Below, piece by piece: positions 34,959 to 44,460 of a stretch of 64,000 nucleotides of DNA. A program made the translations under genes and the position numbers. The notes below the pieces were generated by a model, which saw only the letters and a list, made by a program, of their open reading frames with translations, was not told where the DNA came from and did no database searches. Source of the stretch: Bin52 sp965213935 (GTDB taxonomy: Bacteria > Pseudomonadota > Alphaproteobacteria > Thalassobaculales > Thalassobaculaceae); NCBI GenBank assembly GCA_965213935.1, contig CBDCAO010000010.1:434001-498000 (forward strand), in the 5' to 3' direction. Numbering within the stretch: position 1 is the first letter of the stretch; each line of letters begins with the position of its first letter.

Positions 34959-35174
34959 CACGGTGCGAACCCGGCCTCGTGGACCCGGCCGTGCCCTGAT
35001 CCGGCCTCCATCTGGTTCCCTCCTGCGCGCAGGCTCGCACCGGGGCGATCATGGCGAAGAACCGGTTCCAGATCAAATGCCCGCACCCGCAGAGCGGCGC
35101 GGCGCGCACTGGAACGGTTCCGGTGGCCGGGATATGGTGGCCGTGTCAGCCGGCAACGGGAATGGGAAAAGGTG

Positions 35175-35558
35175 ATGACGGGGTCGACCGTGATCGCGAG
35201 CATGCGCTACCGGGATGCGCCCGGTGCCATTGCGTGGCTGTGCGACGTGCTCGGGTTCGAACGCCACCTGGTCGTCGAGGCCGAGGACGGCAGCATCACC
35301 CACGCCCAGCTCACCCACGGTACCGGCATGGTCATGCTCGGCTCCGCACAGGGCGACGGCCCGGCGGTGTCTGCAACAGGCACCTACATCGTGGTCCGGG
35401 ATGTCGAGGCCGCCCACGAGCGGGCCCGGGCGCGTGGCGGCGAGATCGTCATGGCGCCGGAGGAGCAGCACTATGGCGGCTCGCTGTTCTGTGTCCGCGA
35501 CCCGGAGGGAAGGGACTGGTATCTCGGCAGCTACGATCCCTGGGCCGGGGATCACTGA
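35175..35558 (+). CDS. VOC/glyoxalase superfamily protein
   Basis: A 127-residue protein with the paired beta-alpha-beta-beta-beta modules of the VOC superfamily: an N-terminal YRDAPGAIAWLCDVLGF helix region, TYIVVRDVEAAHERARA in the second module, and a DPEGRDWYLGSYDPW ending typical of glyoxalase/bleomycin-resistance-like proteins. Metal ligands cannot be assigned with certainty, so it may be an enzyme or a binding protein. An ATG preceded by GGGAAAAGG is chosen; a GTG one codon earlier is possible. It is transcribed away from livH and ends seven bases from rnhB. Confidence 0.8.
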   Translation: MTGSTVIASMRYRDAPGAIAWLCDVLGFERHLVVEAEDGSITHAQLTHGTGMVMLGSAQGDGPAVSATGTYIVVRDVEAAHERARARGGEIVMAPEEQHYGGSLFCVRDPEGRDWYLGSYDPWAGDH

Positions 35559-35564
35559 GCGCGC

Positions 35565-36227
35565 TTACAGGGACCCGTCAATCAATCGGCGTACCGGGGC
35601 GAAACTGCGACGGTGCTCGTCCGTGGGACCGAGGCGTTCGAGTGCGGCCCGGTGCTCCGCCGTCCCGTAGCCGGCATTCCGCTCCCAGCCGTAGCCGGGG
35701 TGGACGCCGGCGAGGGTCGCCATGTGGTCGTCCCGGACGACCTTGGCCACGATCGATGCCGCGGCAATCGTGATCGACCGGCCGTCGCCGCCGACAACTG
35801 CCTGAGCTGGGCAGTCCAGGGGCGGGCAGCGCGGTCCGTCGACGAGCACCATGTCGGGCGCACGCCCAGCACGGATCGAAAGCGCCGTGACGGCGCGCTG
35901 CATGGCGAGCATGGTCGCCTCAAGCACGTTGAGCCGGTCGATTTCCTCGCGGCTGGCCCGGCCTTCGCCGGCAAGCGCCACCGTGCCAAGGCGGGCGGCA
36001 ATGGCGCGGCGTTCGTCCGCCTGCAGCAGCTTCGAGTCGCGGATCCGGCCGGAGATGTCCACCTCGAGGCGGTTGCGGTCGAGCAGGACCGCGACCGCGA
36101 CCACGGGACCCGCCAACGCGCCTCGACCCACCTCATCGACACCGGCGATGACGGGAAGCCCGATACCGTCTTCGATCGTGAAGTCGGGACGCGGCGCCGG
36201 CACGATCAGTCCTCGAGGCCGAGACAC
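35565..36227 (-). CDS. rnhB: Ribonuclease HII
   Basis: A 220-residue RNase HII that cleaves the RNA strand of RNA-DNA hybrids and removes single ribonucleotides from DNA. The GVDEVGRGALAGPVV motif carries the first catalytic Asp and Glu; further acidic residues lie in LVDGPR (Asp) and VVRDDHM (Asp), and the C-terminal substrate-binding HPGYGWERNAGYGT motif is intact. The GTG start overlaps the end of the radical SAM gene by 22 bases; a GTG eight codons later would avoid this overlap and also give a normal N-terminus. Confidence 0.92.
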   Translation of the reverse strand: MSRPRGLIVPAPRPDFTIEDGIGLPVIAGVDEVGRGALAGPVVAVAVLLDRNRLEVDISGRIRDSKLLQADERRAIAARLGTVALAGEGRASREEIDRLNVLEATMLAMQRAVTALSIRAGRAPDMVLVDGPRCPPLDCPAQAVVGGDGRSITIAAASIVAKVVRDDHMATLAGVHPGYGWERNAGYGTAEHRAALERLGPTDEHRRSFAPVRRLIDGSL

Positions 36228-37336
36228 AGTTGCTCCCCGTCCCGTCCCGGCCTGCGAAACAGGGTGGTGTCGAGATCGCGTCCCCGGGTCTCCCGCATCA
36301 GTCCGAGGCGACGGCGCGCGAGGGTGAAGCGGCGCGCAATGAGTTCGGCAAGCGCCCCGGTCCCGGTCTGCCTTTCACCCCAGTTCGAGCGATAGAGCGC
36401 GCCGCGACGGGTCTGGCGGATCGCCGAGAGCACCCGGTCGGCACGGTCCGGATAGTGTTGCCGGAGCCATTCGTCGAACAGGTCCGCAACCTCGCCGGTC
36501 AGGCGGATGAGCACATAGCCCGCACCATGCGCGCCGGCTTCCGCCGCACGTTTCAGGATGGTCTCGATTTCGTGGTCATTGATCGAAGGGATGACAGGGG
36601 CGAACAGGACATGAACCGGAATTCCCGCGTCGGTGAGCCTGCTGACCGCCTCGAGCCTGCGGTGCGGCGCAGGCGCCCGGGGTTCCATGCGCCGGCACAG
36701 GTCCCGGTCCAGGGTCGTGACGCTGATCGCGACCGAACAGAGGGAACGCTCGGCCATCTTCTCCAGGATGTCGCGGTCGCGCAGCACGAGATCCGACTTG
36801 GTGACGATGGTGACCGGATGGCTGCACTCGGCCAGGGTCTCGAGGATCGACCGGGTGATCCGCATGGTCCGTTCGACCGGCTGGTAGGGGTCCGTGCTGG
36901 TCCCCAATGCAATGGGGGCGACAGTATACCGGGGTGCTGCGAGTTCCTTGCGCAGCAGGACGGCTGCGTCGGGCTTGGCGAACAGCCTGGTCTCGAAATC
37001 GAGGCCCGGCGACAGGCCCAGCCATGCATGGGTCGGCCTGGCGAAGCAGTAGACGCACCCGTGTTCACAGCCGCGATACGGGTTGATCGACCGGTCGAAA
37101 CCGATGTCGGGCGAGTTGTTGCGGGCAATCACGGTGCGGCTGCTGTCCCGCGTGACCGTGGTTTGCGGCCCCGGCCCCGGCTCCTCGTCGTGCCAGTCGT
37201 CGAACGTCCTCACTCTCTGTTCGGTCTCGAACCGGCCGCTGCGGTTGCTGATTGCACCGCGTCCCTTGTGCGCCGCGTCCGGGCGCTCGGCAAGTCCGGT
37301 ATGTTCGGTTCGACGCATCATGCCCCACCATGGCAT
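36206..37336 (-). CDS. PA0069-family radical SAM protein
   Basis: A 376-residue radical SAM enzyme. The cluster motif is CEHGCVYCFA (Cys near residues 90, 94 and 97) in INPYRGCEHGCVYC, preceded by HKGRGAISNRSGRFE, which is characteristic of the PA0069 family related to spore photoproduct lyase. TSTDPYQPVE and TIVTKSDLVLRD are also conserved there. The actual substrate is unknown, with DNA repair a frequent guess. ATG codons at 37336 and at 37321/37318 are all possible. It overlaps rnhB and is probably co-transcribed with it. Confidence 0.85.
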   Translation of the reverse strand: MPWWGMMRRTEHTGLAERPDAAHKGRGAISNRSGRFETEQRVRTFDDWHDEEPGPGPQTTVTRDSSRTVIARNNSPDIGFDRSINPYRGCEHGCVYCFARPTHAWLGLSPGLDFETRLFAKPDAAVLLRKELAAPRYTVAPIALGTSTDPYQPVERTMRITRSILETLAECSHPVTIVTKSDLVLRDRDILEKMAERSLCSVAISVTTLDRDLCRRMEPRAPAPHRRLEAVSRLTDAGIPVHVLFAPVIPSINDHEIETILKRAAEAGAHGAGYVLIRLTGEVADLFDEWLRQHYPDRADRVLSAIRQTRRGALYRSNWGERQTGTGALAELIARRFTLARRRLGLMRETRGRDLDTTLFRRPGRDGEQLCLGLED

Positions 37337-37344
37337 GAGACAAG

Positions 37345-37359
37345 GATCAAATCAAGAAC
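37345..37359 (-). promoter_or_regulatory. LexA-like box upstream of radical SAM gene (weak)
   Basis: On the minus strand GTTC, seven bases, then GATC. The alphaproteobacterial SOS box is GTTC-N7-GTTC, so seven of eight conserved bases match. It lies 9-23 bases upstream of the radical SAM start in a small AT-rich patch. One near match can easily arise by chance. Confidence 0.25.
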
Positions 37360-37389
37360 AAAACTTGGATCACGTCGTCTCCCCGGGGG

Positions 37390-38679
37390 TTATTCCGTGC
37401 CCGGATTCGGGGTCACCGGCACCCGCACCCGCAGGATCAGCAGCAGTCCCGCCAGCCAGAAGACCAGGATGGTTGCCATTCCGGCGCGCTGGCTCTCGAA
37501 CAGCAGCGTCGCCCAGCCGAACAGCATGGGGCCGAAGAAGCTGGTCGCCTTGCCCGAAAACGCGTACAGGCCGAACATCTCGGTACGCATGTCGGCCGGT
37601 GCAATCCTGGTCATCAGCGTGCGGCTTGACGCCTGGATCGGGCCGATGAATACGCACAGCCCGAGTCCGAAAATCCAGAACCACAGCGCGGTCTGTGCCA
37701 GCAGGGTCGCGATACCGAAGGCGAGCAGTCCCGCCAGGCTGATCACGATCACGGCCCGCGAGCCCAGCCGGTCGTCGAACCACGCGAATGCGAAGGCTCC
37801 GAGCCCTGCGGTGACGTTCATCGCGATGCCGAACTGAATGATCTCGGCAAAGCTCATGCCGAAGGTTCCGGCGGCATACAGGCCGCCGAACTGGAACAGG
37901 GTCGCGAGCCCGTCGGCATAGAGCATCCTTGCCAGCAGGAACACGGCGGTGTTCCGGTGCTGTCGCAGGTCGCGAAGTGTCGTGTACAGCGAGACGAGAC
38001 CGGACCGGATCGCATTGCCGACCCGCTTCGCCTCGCCCGGCGGGTCGGGGACCCACAGGTAGTACGGCCAGCCGAACAGGATCCACCAGGCGACAACCAC
38101 CAGTGCCGTCACCCTGACATGTTCCGCGGCTTCGGTATCGAGTCCGAACGGGGGGCTCTCCGCCTGCACGAAGACCAGCAGGCACAAGACCAGGCACAGG
38201 ATTGCGGCGATGTATCCGCATCCCCAGCCCCAGCCGCTGATGCGTCCGACCCGGTCCGGCGGGGCGACGGTTCCGAGGCTCGAATTGTAGAACACGGTGA
38301 CCAGTTCGAAACACAGCGTCGAGACGGCAACTGCCACCATGGCAAGCGGGATCGACGATTCCTCGGGCGTGACCAGCCACAGTGCGGCGGTTGCGGCCAG
38401 GCAGATGGCGGTAAGCGACCCGTTCCAGACCCTGAACCGTCCGCCCTGGTCGGCAATCGCACCCACGATCGGACCGAGCAGGGCGACCAGAAGCCCCGCG
38501 GCCGTGATCGTCTGGCTCCACAGGAACGATCCCAGGATCTCGTCGCCCACTACCGCCTGGGAGAAGTAGGCCGCGAACACGAAGGTCACGATGATGGTTG
38601 GATGGGGTGAATTGGCCCAGTCGAAGAGGCACCACGAGACGACGGTCCGCAGGTTGCCGCGTGGTCTCCGGTCCGTCAT
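37390..38679 (-). CDS. MFS transporter, Atg22/UMF1-like
   Basis: A 429-residue protein with about twelve membrane segments. The N-terminal WCLFDWANSPHPTIIVTFVF and YNSSLGTVAPPDRVGRISGWGWGCGY (seen in parts) segments are typical of the Atg22-like (vacuole effluxer, UMF1) branch of the major facilitator superfamily, where bacterial substrates are unknown; efflux of amino acids is the yeast role. The ATG overlaps the NAD-GDH stop (ATGA), so it is coupled to glutamate catabolism, which would fit an amino-acid efflux function, as inference. Confidence 0.85.
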   Translation of the reverse strand: MTDRRPRGNLRTVVSWCLFDWANSPHPTIIVTFVFAAYFSQAVVGDEILGSFLWSQTITAAGLLVALLGPIVGAIADQGGRFRVWNGSLTAICLAATAALWLVTPEESSIPLAMVAVAVSTLCFELVTVFYNSSLGTVAPPDRVGRISGWGWGCGYIAAILCLVLCLLVFVQAESPPFGLDTEAAEHVRVTALVVVAWWILFGWPYYLWVPDPPGEAKRVGNAIRSGLVSLYTTLRDLRQHRNTAVFLLARMLYADGLATLFQFGGLYAAGTFGMSFAEIIQFGIAMNVTAGLGAFAFAWFDDRLGSRAVIVISLAGLLAFGIATLLAQTALWFWIFGLGLCVFIGPIQASSRTLMTRIAPADMRTEMFGLYAFSGKATSFFGPMLFGWATLLFESQRAGMATILVFWLAGLLLILRVRVPVTPNPGTE

Positions 38680-41600
38680 GCAGATGCGGCCTCGGTCAGG
38701 GCCCTGAAGTGGCTGCTGGCAACCGACAGGACGGCGAGATCGATGTGGGGCATGGCCGCGAGGTCGTCGAGAAGGCGCTGCGTGCGCTCGACTGCTCCCG
38801 GCAGGCGTGACAGCCACGCCTCGATCGAGGTCGCTTCTCCGGCGGTCAGGATGCTGCGGGTAATGGCGTACTGGTGTGCGGTGATATCCTGAGTGATGTT
38901 CTCCGCGGCACGGGTGTCCCACTGGCTTGAAACCGGCAGGGACCGGGCGGCCGTGCACAACCGGTCGATGCCGAAATGATCGCCGACGGCGAAGTACGTC
39001 CGCGCGACCGCACCGACCGGTATGCCCGTCTCGGCGGCAAGCGCGACCACGTCGCAGCCCCGGGCAAGGGGAACTGCGGCCGCGACGTCGCGCGCAAGCT
39101 CGCCCGGCACCTCCGCGGCCTCCCACTCGGCACTGCGCGCAGCGATCTGCCGGCGAACGAAATCGCCGCTCACCTCGTCCAGCACGTCTCGCAGCTGCCT
39201 GATGCCGGCGGCGTGGTCGGCAACGCCCGAAGCGAGGTCAAGTGGTCGCGCCCGGTTGCCCAGCATCCAGGCAACGCCGTCACCGATCAGCTGGCGCAGC
39301 GCCAGCAACATGGCGGTCTGGACGGCTGCTGGTACCCGGTTGTCGAGTGCCTCGACGGCGCGCCACAGCCGACGGACATCGAATACGTCGCGCGTGATGA
39401 TGTAAGCCCGGGTGATCTCGTCCGCCCCGTCCCCGGTTCGCTCGCGCACCGTGTTCACGAAGGTCGGGCCGACCCGGTTTATCATGCTGTTCGCGAGGCA
39501 GGTGGCGATGATATCGCGGCGCAGCCGGTGCCGGTGCAGGGCGTCGGGAAACCGCTCGCCGACCACCGTGGGAAAGTAGGCGACGAGGTCGTCTTCCAGG
39601 GCCGGATCGTCGGGCAGGTCGGAGTCGAGCAGTTCGTCGTACAGTTCCATCTTGGCGTAGGCCATCAGAACCGCGATCTCAGGCCGGGTCAGCCCAGCGC
39701 CGACGGCCGCGCGCTCGGCCAGCGCCTCCTCGTCGGGCAGGAACTCGATCCTGCGGTTGAGTTCCAGGTGGCCGCGCTCCAGCCTGCGCATCAGCTGGAC
39801 CTGCGCATCCAGCCCTGCGGTGCCCTCGGCCTCGGCCATGGACAGCGCCTGCGACTGGTCGTAGTTGTCCTTGAGCACGAGGGCCGCGACATCGTCCGTC
39901 ATCTCGGCAAGCAGCGTGTCCCGATCCCCGCGTGACAGCACTCCCGCTTCCATCGCGGTGCCGAGCAGAATCTTGATGTTGACCTCGCGATCCGAACAGG
40001 CGACGCCGCCGGAATTGTCGATTGCGTCGGTGTTGATGCGCCCGCCGGACTGCGCGTACTCGATCCGTCCAAGCTGGGTCACGCCGAGGTTGGCACCTTC
40101 ACCGATGACCCGTGCGCGCACCTCTTCGCCGTCGACGCGCACCTCGTCGTTGGCACGGTCGCCGACCGCCTCGTGCGATTCCGGCCGTGCCTTCACGTAG
40201 GTCCCGATGCCGCCGAACCACAACAGGTCGACATCGGCTGCCAGCATTGCCCTGATCAGTTCCGATGGGGTGACCGTGTCGGCCTCGATGTCGAACAGGG
40301 CGCGCATTTCCCGCGTGGTGGTGATTGACTTGGCCGACCGGTCGAACACGCCGCCGCCCGGCGAGATCAGGGCGCTGTCGTAGTCGATCCACGACGATCG
40401 CGGCAGGTGGAACAGGCGCCTGCGCTCGTGCCATGCGGCTTCCGGTTCGGGATCGGGATCGATGAAGATGTGCAGATGGTTGAACGCGCCGAGCAGCCGG
40501 GTGTGCCGGGACAGCAGCATGCCGTTGCCGAACACGTCGCCACTCATGTCACCACAGCCGACCGCGGTGAAGGCGGTGGCCTGGATGTCGGTTCCGAGTT
40601 CCCGGAAATGCCTCTTGACCGACTCCCAGGCTCCCCGCGCCGTAATCCCGATGCCCTTGTGGTCGTAGCCTGCGGAACCGCCGGACGCGAAGGCGTCATC
40701 AAGCCAGAAGTCGTAGTCCTGCGCCACGGCGTTGGCGATGTCGGAGAAGGTTGCGGTTCCCTTGTCCGCGGCCACCACCAGATAGGGATCGTCGCCGTCA
40801 CGGCGCACCACGTCGGAGGGCGCAATCACCTCGGCGCCGCGGAAGTTGTCCGTGATTTCCAGCATGCTCCGCATCATGATCCGGTAGCAGCGCACGCCTT
40901 CGGCCAGGAACGCTTCGCGTCCGCCGCCGGCCGGCGGCTGCTTCACCACGAAACCACCCTTCGAACCCACCGGCACGATGACGGAATTCTTGGTCATCTG
41001 CGCCTTCATCAGCCCGAGCACCTCTGTGCGGAAGTCCTCGCGCCGATCCGACCACCGGATTCCGCCGCGGGCCACATCGCCCCCGCGCAGGTGAATCGCT
41101 TCCAGGTGCGGAGAACAGATCCAGATCTCGACCATGGGCCGGGGATCTGGCAGGGCGGCAATTCGGCGACTGTCGAGCTTGAAACTGACCGCGCCCGGCG
41201 CATCCGCCAGAGCCGGGCGGAAGTACCCGGTCCGCAGCGTGTTCTGGACCAGGTTGAGAAACAGCCGCAGGATGCGGTCTTCGTCAAGGTTCTCGACCGC
41301 ATTCAGGGTCTCTTCGATGCAGGTGACGAGCCGGGCGCATTCCTCGTCGCGGTCCCGGGTGCGCCGCGGGTCGAATCGGCGCAGGAACAGGTCGATGAGC
41401 TGGCGGGCCGCCTGCGGGTTGTTTGTCAGGGTGTCCATCATGTACGCGTGCGAGAACGCGGAGCCGATCTGGTGCAGGTAACGGGCGTAGGCCCGGATCA
41501 CCGAGACTTCCCGCCAGTCGAACCCGGCGACCAGGATCAGGCGGTTGAACCCGTCGTTTTCCAGCGTCCCGTCCATGACCCGGGCCAGTCCCTCGCGGAA

Positions 41601-43445
41601 CCGGGCATCGATCGCGCCAAGGTCCAGTACGCCGTCGTCCTTCCGTTCCATGCGGAAGTCGTGCAACCAGGCCAGAGCACCGGTTTCCTGGTTGGCGATC
41701 CGGTGCGGGGACTCGGCAATCACCCTCAGCCCCATGTTCTCGAGGACCGGAAGGATGTCGGACAGCGGGAGCGGCGAGCGGGCGCGCACCAGGACCAGGT
41801 GAAAGATCGAAGGCTGGGCGCCCGACGGACGATACAACCGTGTCTGCGGCACCTGGGTCTGCTCGACCCGGTCGGCGAGCTGCATGTCCAGCAGTGCCGC
41901 CTCGGTGCTCGCGGTTTCCTGGTAGGACACCGGGAATCCGGTGGCGTAGCGCTCGAGCAGGTACAGCGTTTTCTCTTCACCGAGGTCGCGCAGCCCGGTC
42001 TCGCGCAGCTGGTCCGACCAGGAACGGCAAAGCGCCTGCACCCGGTTCTCGAGGCGGCGGTGATCGACGGCGGGGACCCGCCCGGGCGTGGTCTTCACGA
42101 TGACGTGCAGCCTCGCGTGCGGCGAGTCGGTCATCTGGGTGTAGTAGGCCGCGACGGTACCGCCGAAACTGCCCGCGAGCAGGGTGCTGGTACGCTCGCG
42201 CAGCCGGGTGTCGTAGCGGTCGCGCGGTATCAGGACGATACAGGAGACGAAGCGTTCCAGCGCGTCGACCCTGGTGAACACCGCGGTGTCGCGCAGGCCC
42301 TGGATGTTGAGCATGCCGGTTGCGGTCGCAAACAGCTCGTCGGTGGTGCACTGGAACAGTTCGTCGCGCGGAAAGGTTTCGAGGATGTTGACCAGGGCCT
42401 TGAAATTGTGGCTGGTCCCTCGAAACCGCGCCCTGGCGACGACATCGCTCACCCGTCGCCTGATCAGCGGGATGGTGCGTGCCGATTGCTGATAGGCGGT
42501 CGAGGTGAACAGCCCGACCAGTCGGAAAACACCGGCCGCGGTCCCGTCGGTCCCGTTCCTGCGGATGGTGATGGTATCGAGGTGCACCGGCCGGTGCACC
42601 GTGGACCTCCTGTTGGCTTTCGTCACCGACAACAGGGGAGGGTTGAGCACGAAGTCGCGGACCTCGCCTGCGGCCAACGCCGTTTCCTGCACATCGTCGA
42701 ATGCCCGTCGTGTCGGGTCGCGCAGCAGACCGAGGCCTGGCTTGCGGATCAGGGACAGGGTCCCGTCGCCGCCGGTGTGAAAGTCGATCTCGCGCCAGCC
42801 GAGAAAGGTGAAGTTCTCATCGATGAGCCAGTCAAGGAACGCGACCGCTTCCGCGGTCTCGTCGGACCCTTCCGCGGCGTGGCGCAATCCGTCGGTGGCG
42901 GCGGCGGCCCGCGCGAGCATCTCGCGCCAGTCGGCAACGGCGGTGCCCACGTCGCCGAGCACGCTCCGCACCGTGTCCTCGAGCAACGACAGGGCCGGTT
43001 CCGACTGTCGGCTGACCTGCAGGTGCATGCAGGACTCGAGCATGACCCCGGGTGCCGGGGGACCGGGACCCTCGTCGTCGACGATGAGTTCGACGAGCGC
43101 GCCGGCCGGATCCCGCTTCACCCGGATGATCGGGTGAATGACCAGGTGCACGTCATGGTCGAGGCTGCTGATGCCCGCCGTTACCGAATCAACCAGGAAC
43201 GGCATGTCATCGGTGATGATCTCGACCACCGTGTGCGGGGAAGACCAGCCGTCGACTTCCGGATCGGGGTTGTAGGCCCTGATGAGCGGCGTACCCCGCG
43301 GTCTCACGCGGGCACGAGACCAGAATGCCCGCGCCGCTCCGGCACGGGCGTCCTCGTCCATGTGTGCGACGTAGCGTGTCGGGACCAGGGCGTAGAACTT
43401 GGTCCGAAATGCCTCGAGTGTCTGGTCGATGGGCATATTGCGCAT
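38676..43445 (-). CDS. gdhB: NAD-specific glutamate dehydrogenase, 180-kDa class
   Basis: A 1589-residue enzyme of the large NAD-GDH class, close to the usual 1600 residues. N-terminal ACT-like regulatory modules precede a catalytic domain with GGIRWSDRREDFRTEVLGL, PVGSKGGFVVK (substrate Lys) and a dinucleotide-binding region FTAVGCGDMSGDVFGNGM. It oxidises glutamate to 2-oxoglutarate and ammonium. The ATG at 43445 has AAGGGGG upstream; other in-frame starts at 43469 or 43436 change only a few residues. The Atg22-like gene overlaps its stop. Confidence 0.95.
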   Translation of the reverse strand: MRNMPIDQTLEAFRTKFYALVPTRYVAHMDEDARAGAARAFWSRARVRPRGTPLIRAYNPDPEVDGWSSPHTVVEIITDDMPFLVDSVTAGISSLDHDVHLVIHPIIRVKRDPAGALVELIVDDEGPGPPAPGVMLESCMHLQVSRQSEPALSLLEDTVRSVLGDVGTAVADWREMLARAAAATDGLRHAAEGSDETAEAVAFLDWLIDENFTFLGWREIDFHTGGDGTLSLIRKPGLGLLRDPTRRAFDDVQETALAAGEVRDFVLNPPLLSVTKANRRSTVHRPVHLDTITIRRNGTDGTAAGVFRLVGLFTSTAYQQSARTIPLIRRRVSDVVARARFRGTSHNFKALVNILETFPRDELFQCTTDELFATATGMLNIQGLRDTAVFTRVDALERFVSCIVLIPRDRYDTRLRERTSTLLAGSFGGTVAAYYTQMTDSPHARLHVIVKTTPGRVPAVDHRRLENRVQALCRSWSDQLRETGLRDLGEEKTLYLLERYATGFPVSYQETASTEAALLDMQLADRVEQTQVPQTRLYRPSGAQPSIFHLVLVRARSPLPLSDILPVLENMGLRVIAESPHRIANQETGALAWLHDFRMERKDDGVLDLGAIDARFREGLARVMDGTLENDGFNRLILVAGFDWREVSVIRAYARYLHQIGSAFSHAYMMDTLTNNPQAARQLIDLFLRRFDPRRTRDRDEECARLVTCIEETLNAVENLDEDRILRLFLNLVQNTLRTGYFRPALADAPGAVSFKLDSRRIAALPDPRPMVEIWICSPHLEAIHLRGGDVARGGIRWSDRREDFRTEVLGLMKAQMTKNSVIVPVGSKGGFVVKQPPAGGGREAFLAEGVRCYRIMMRSMLEITDNFRGAEVIAPSDVVRRDGDDPYLVVAADKGTATFSDIANAVAQDYDFWLDDAFASGGSAGYDHKGIGITARGAWESVKRHFRELGTDIQATAFTAVGCGDMSGDVFGNGMLLSRHTRLLGAFNHLHIFIDPDPEPEAAWHERRRLFHLPRSSWIDYDSALISPGGGVFDRSAKSITTTREMRALFDIEADTVTPSELIRAMLAADVDLLWFGGIGTYVKARPESHEAVGDRANDEVRVDGEEVRARVIGEGANLGVTQLGRIEYAQSGGRINTDAIDNSGGVACSDREVNIKILLGTAMEAGVLSRGDRDTLLAEMTDDVAALVLKDNYDQSQALSMAEAEGTAGLDAQVQLMRRLERGHLELNRRIEFLPDEEALAERAAVGAGLTRPEIAVLMAYAKMELYDELLDSDLPDDPALEDDLVAYFPTVVGERFPDALHRHRLRRDIIATCLANSMINRVGPTFVNTVRERTGDGADEITRAYIITRDVFDVRRLWRAVEALDNRVPAAVQTAMLLALRQLIGDGVAWMLGNRARPLDLASGVADHAAGIRQLRDVLDEVSGDFVRRQIAARSAEWEAAEVPGELARDVAAAVPLARGCDVVALAAETGIPVGAVARTYFAVGDHFGIDRLCTAARSLPVSSQWDTRAAENITQDITAHQYAITRSILTAGEATSIEAWLSRLPGAVERTQRLLDDLAAMPHIDLAVLSVASSHFRALTEAASA

Positions 43446-43925
43446 GGTATCGGCCCCCTTCGCGATCACTGCCGCGTGCGATGGTCAGCGCGTTCAGACG
43501 ATAGCGCAGTCAGCGGAGTTCGCCCAAGGACAGCGGGTTCGCAGGTCCCGGATTCCGCAGTGACGGGCAGGAACGGACGGAATCGCCCTCAAACGGCGAC
43601 CGTGGGCCGGTCCTCAACTGTCGTTGCGGGCATCTGCGTTGCGGGCACCTGGCCGGTTCCGCGATGGTGTCATGCCGGTCATGCAGCGTGATCGGCTGCG
43701 CGTCGGTTCCCGACACGGCGGTGTCGGCCTCGCCCGGATGCGGGGAAAGACCCCCGGCCTGTCAATGCTCCGTGGACCGGAGGTGCCGTTCCGCCGCTGC
43801 GCTACACCTGCACCGTCATCCTGACCGGACGGTCAGGGCCGTGATCACATCGTCCAGGGGCGCGGCCCGCGTTCCATGATGTCGGAACCGGTCGGGTTTC
43901 CCGGCGCGCCGCAGGGCCGTTCCCC
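43446..43925. other. Intergenic region upstream of NAD-GDH, no gene seen
   Basis: About 480 bases of ordinary high-GC sequence between the NAD-GDH start and the methyltransferase remnant. Short open frames exist but have no family resemblance. It should contain the gdhB promoter, which I could not identify. Confidence 0.4.
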
Positions 43926-44435
43926 CTATCCGTTCAGATCGCACCCGAGAAACGTGCGTCCGTGATTCCGCGCGGCCTGCAGGACCGAGAACGATCCGGC
44001 TGCCGGGTCGATCACGCAGTCGCCCTCGTTGCTGACGGCAGCCAGGAGCTGGCCCTGGAGGTCGACCGGCTTGGCGTGCGGATGCTCGCGCTGCGAGACC
44101 TTTTCCATGACGACATCGGTGATGGTGTGAACCTTCCACACACCCTTGGCCTTGCGCGGCTTCTTCTGCAGGACAAGGCAGTACTCCGCCCGACGGCGCG
44201 TGCGGTAACCCATCCCGAACGTCCCCTTGTCCCAGGTCACGAGGTCCACGATTGCGAGATCAGTCTCATTCAGCCATGGGCGGACCCCTTCGCACAGGTG
44301 AAACTTGTCCGTCCACAGGAACAGGTGCCCCGAAGGAATGAGAGTGCGGTTGATGCCGTGCAGGAATTGCCTGATCGTCGCCTCGGACATCTGTTCGAGG
44401 GCACTTCGTCGTCCGGCCCGGTTCCTGCCCTCATT
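43926..44435 (-). pseudogene. DNA methyltransferase, C-terminal part (interrupted by transposon)
   Basis: The 169 codons before the stop encode the C-terminal two thirds of a beta-class DNA methyltransferase. They run from NEGRNRAGRRSALEQ through SGHLFLWTDKFHLCEGVRP and GTFGMGYRTRRRAEY to the AdoMet motif VIDPAAGSFSVLQAA and end FLGCDLNG. The missing N-terminal part, with the DPQY catalytic motif, lies in the same frame beyond the transposon at 46947-47200. Joined, they give about 252 residues, the size of the intact paralogue carried by the transposon. An internal ATG at 44390 could still allow a truncated product, but it would lack the catalytic motif. Confidence 0.88.
44428..44435. repeat. 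Target-site duplication, left copy (degenerate)
   Basis: CCCTCATT, compared with CCTTCCTT at 46947-46954 on the other side: six of eight match. IS1595-family elements make 8-base duplications. Deleting the element with one copy restores the methyltransferase frame exactly. Confidence 0.65.
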
Positions 44436-44460
44436 GGGGACTCATATACGATTCTAGCCA
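44436..44460 (+). repeat. Transposon terminal inverted repeat, left
   Basis: Starts GGGGACTC and continues ATATACGATTCTAGCCA. The last 17 bases match the right end with one mismatch. The TAG stop codon of the nuclease gene (44454-44456) lies inside it. Confidence 0.85.

Noticed and set aside
40407..43691. Plus-strand open frame of 1094 codons opposite NAD-GDH
   Set aside because: Composition-driven shadow; the residues are Arg/Gly/Val-rich without any domain pattern, while the minus strand encodes a full NAD-GDH.
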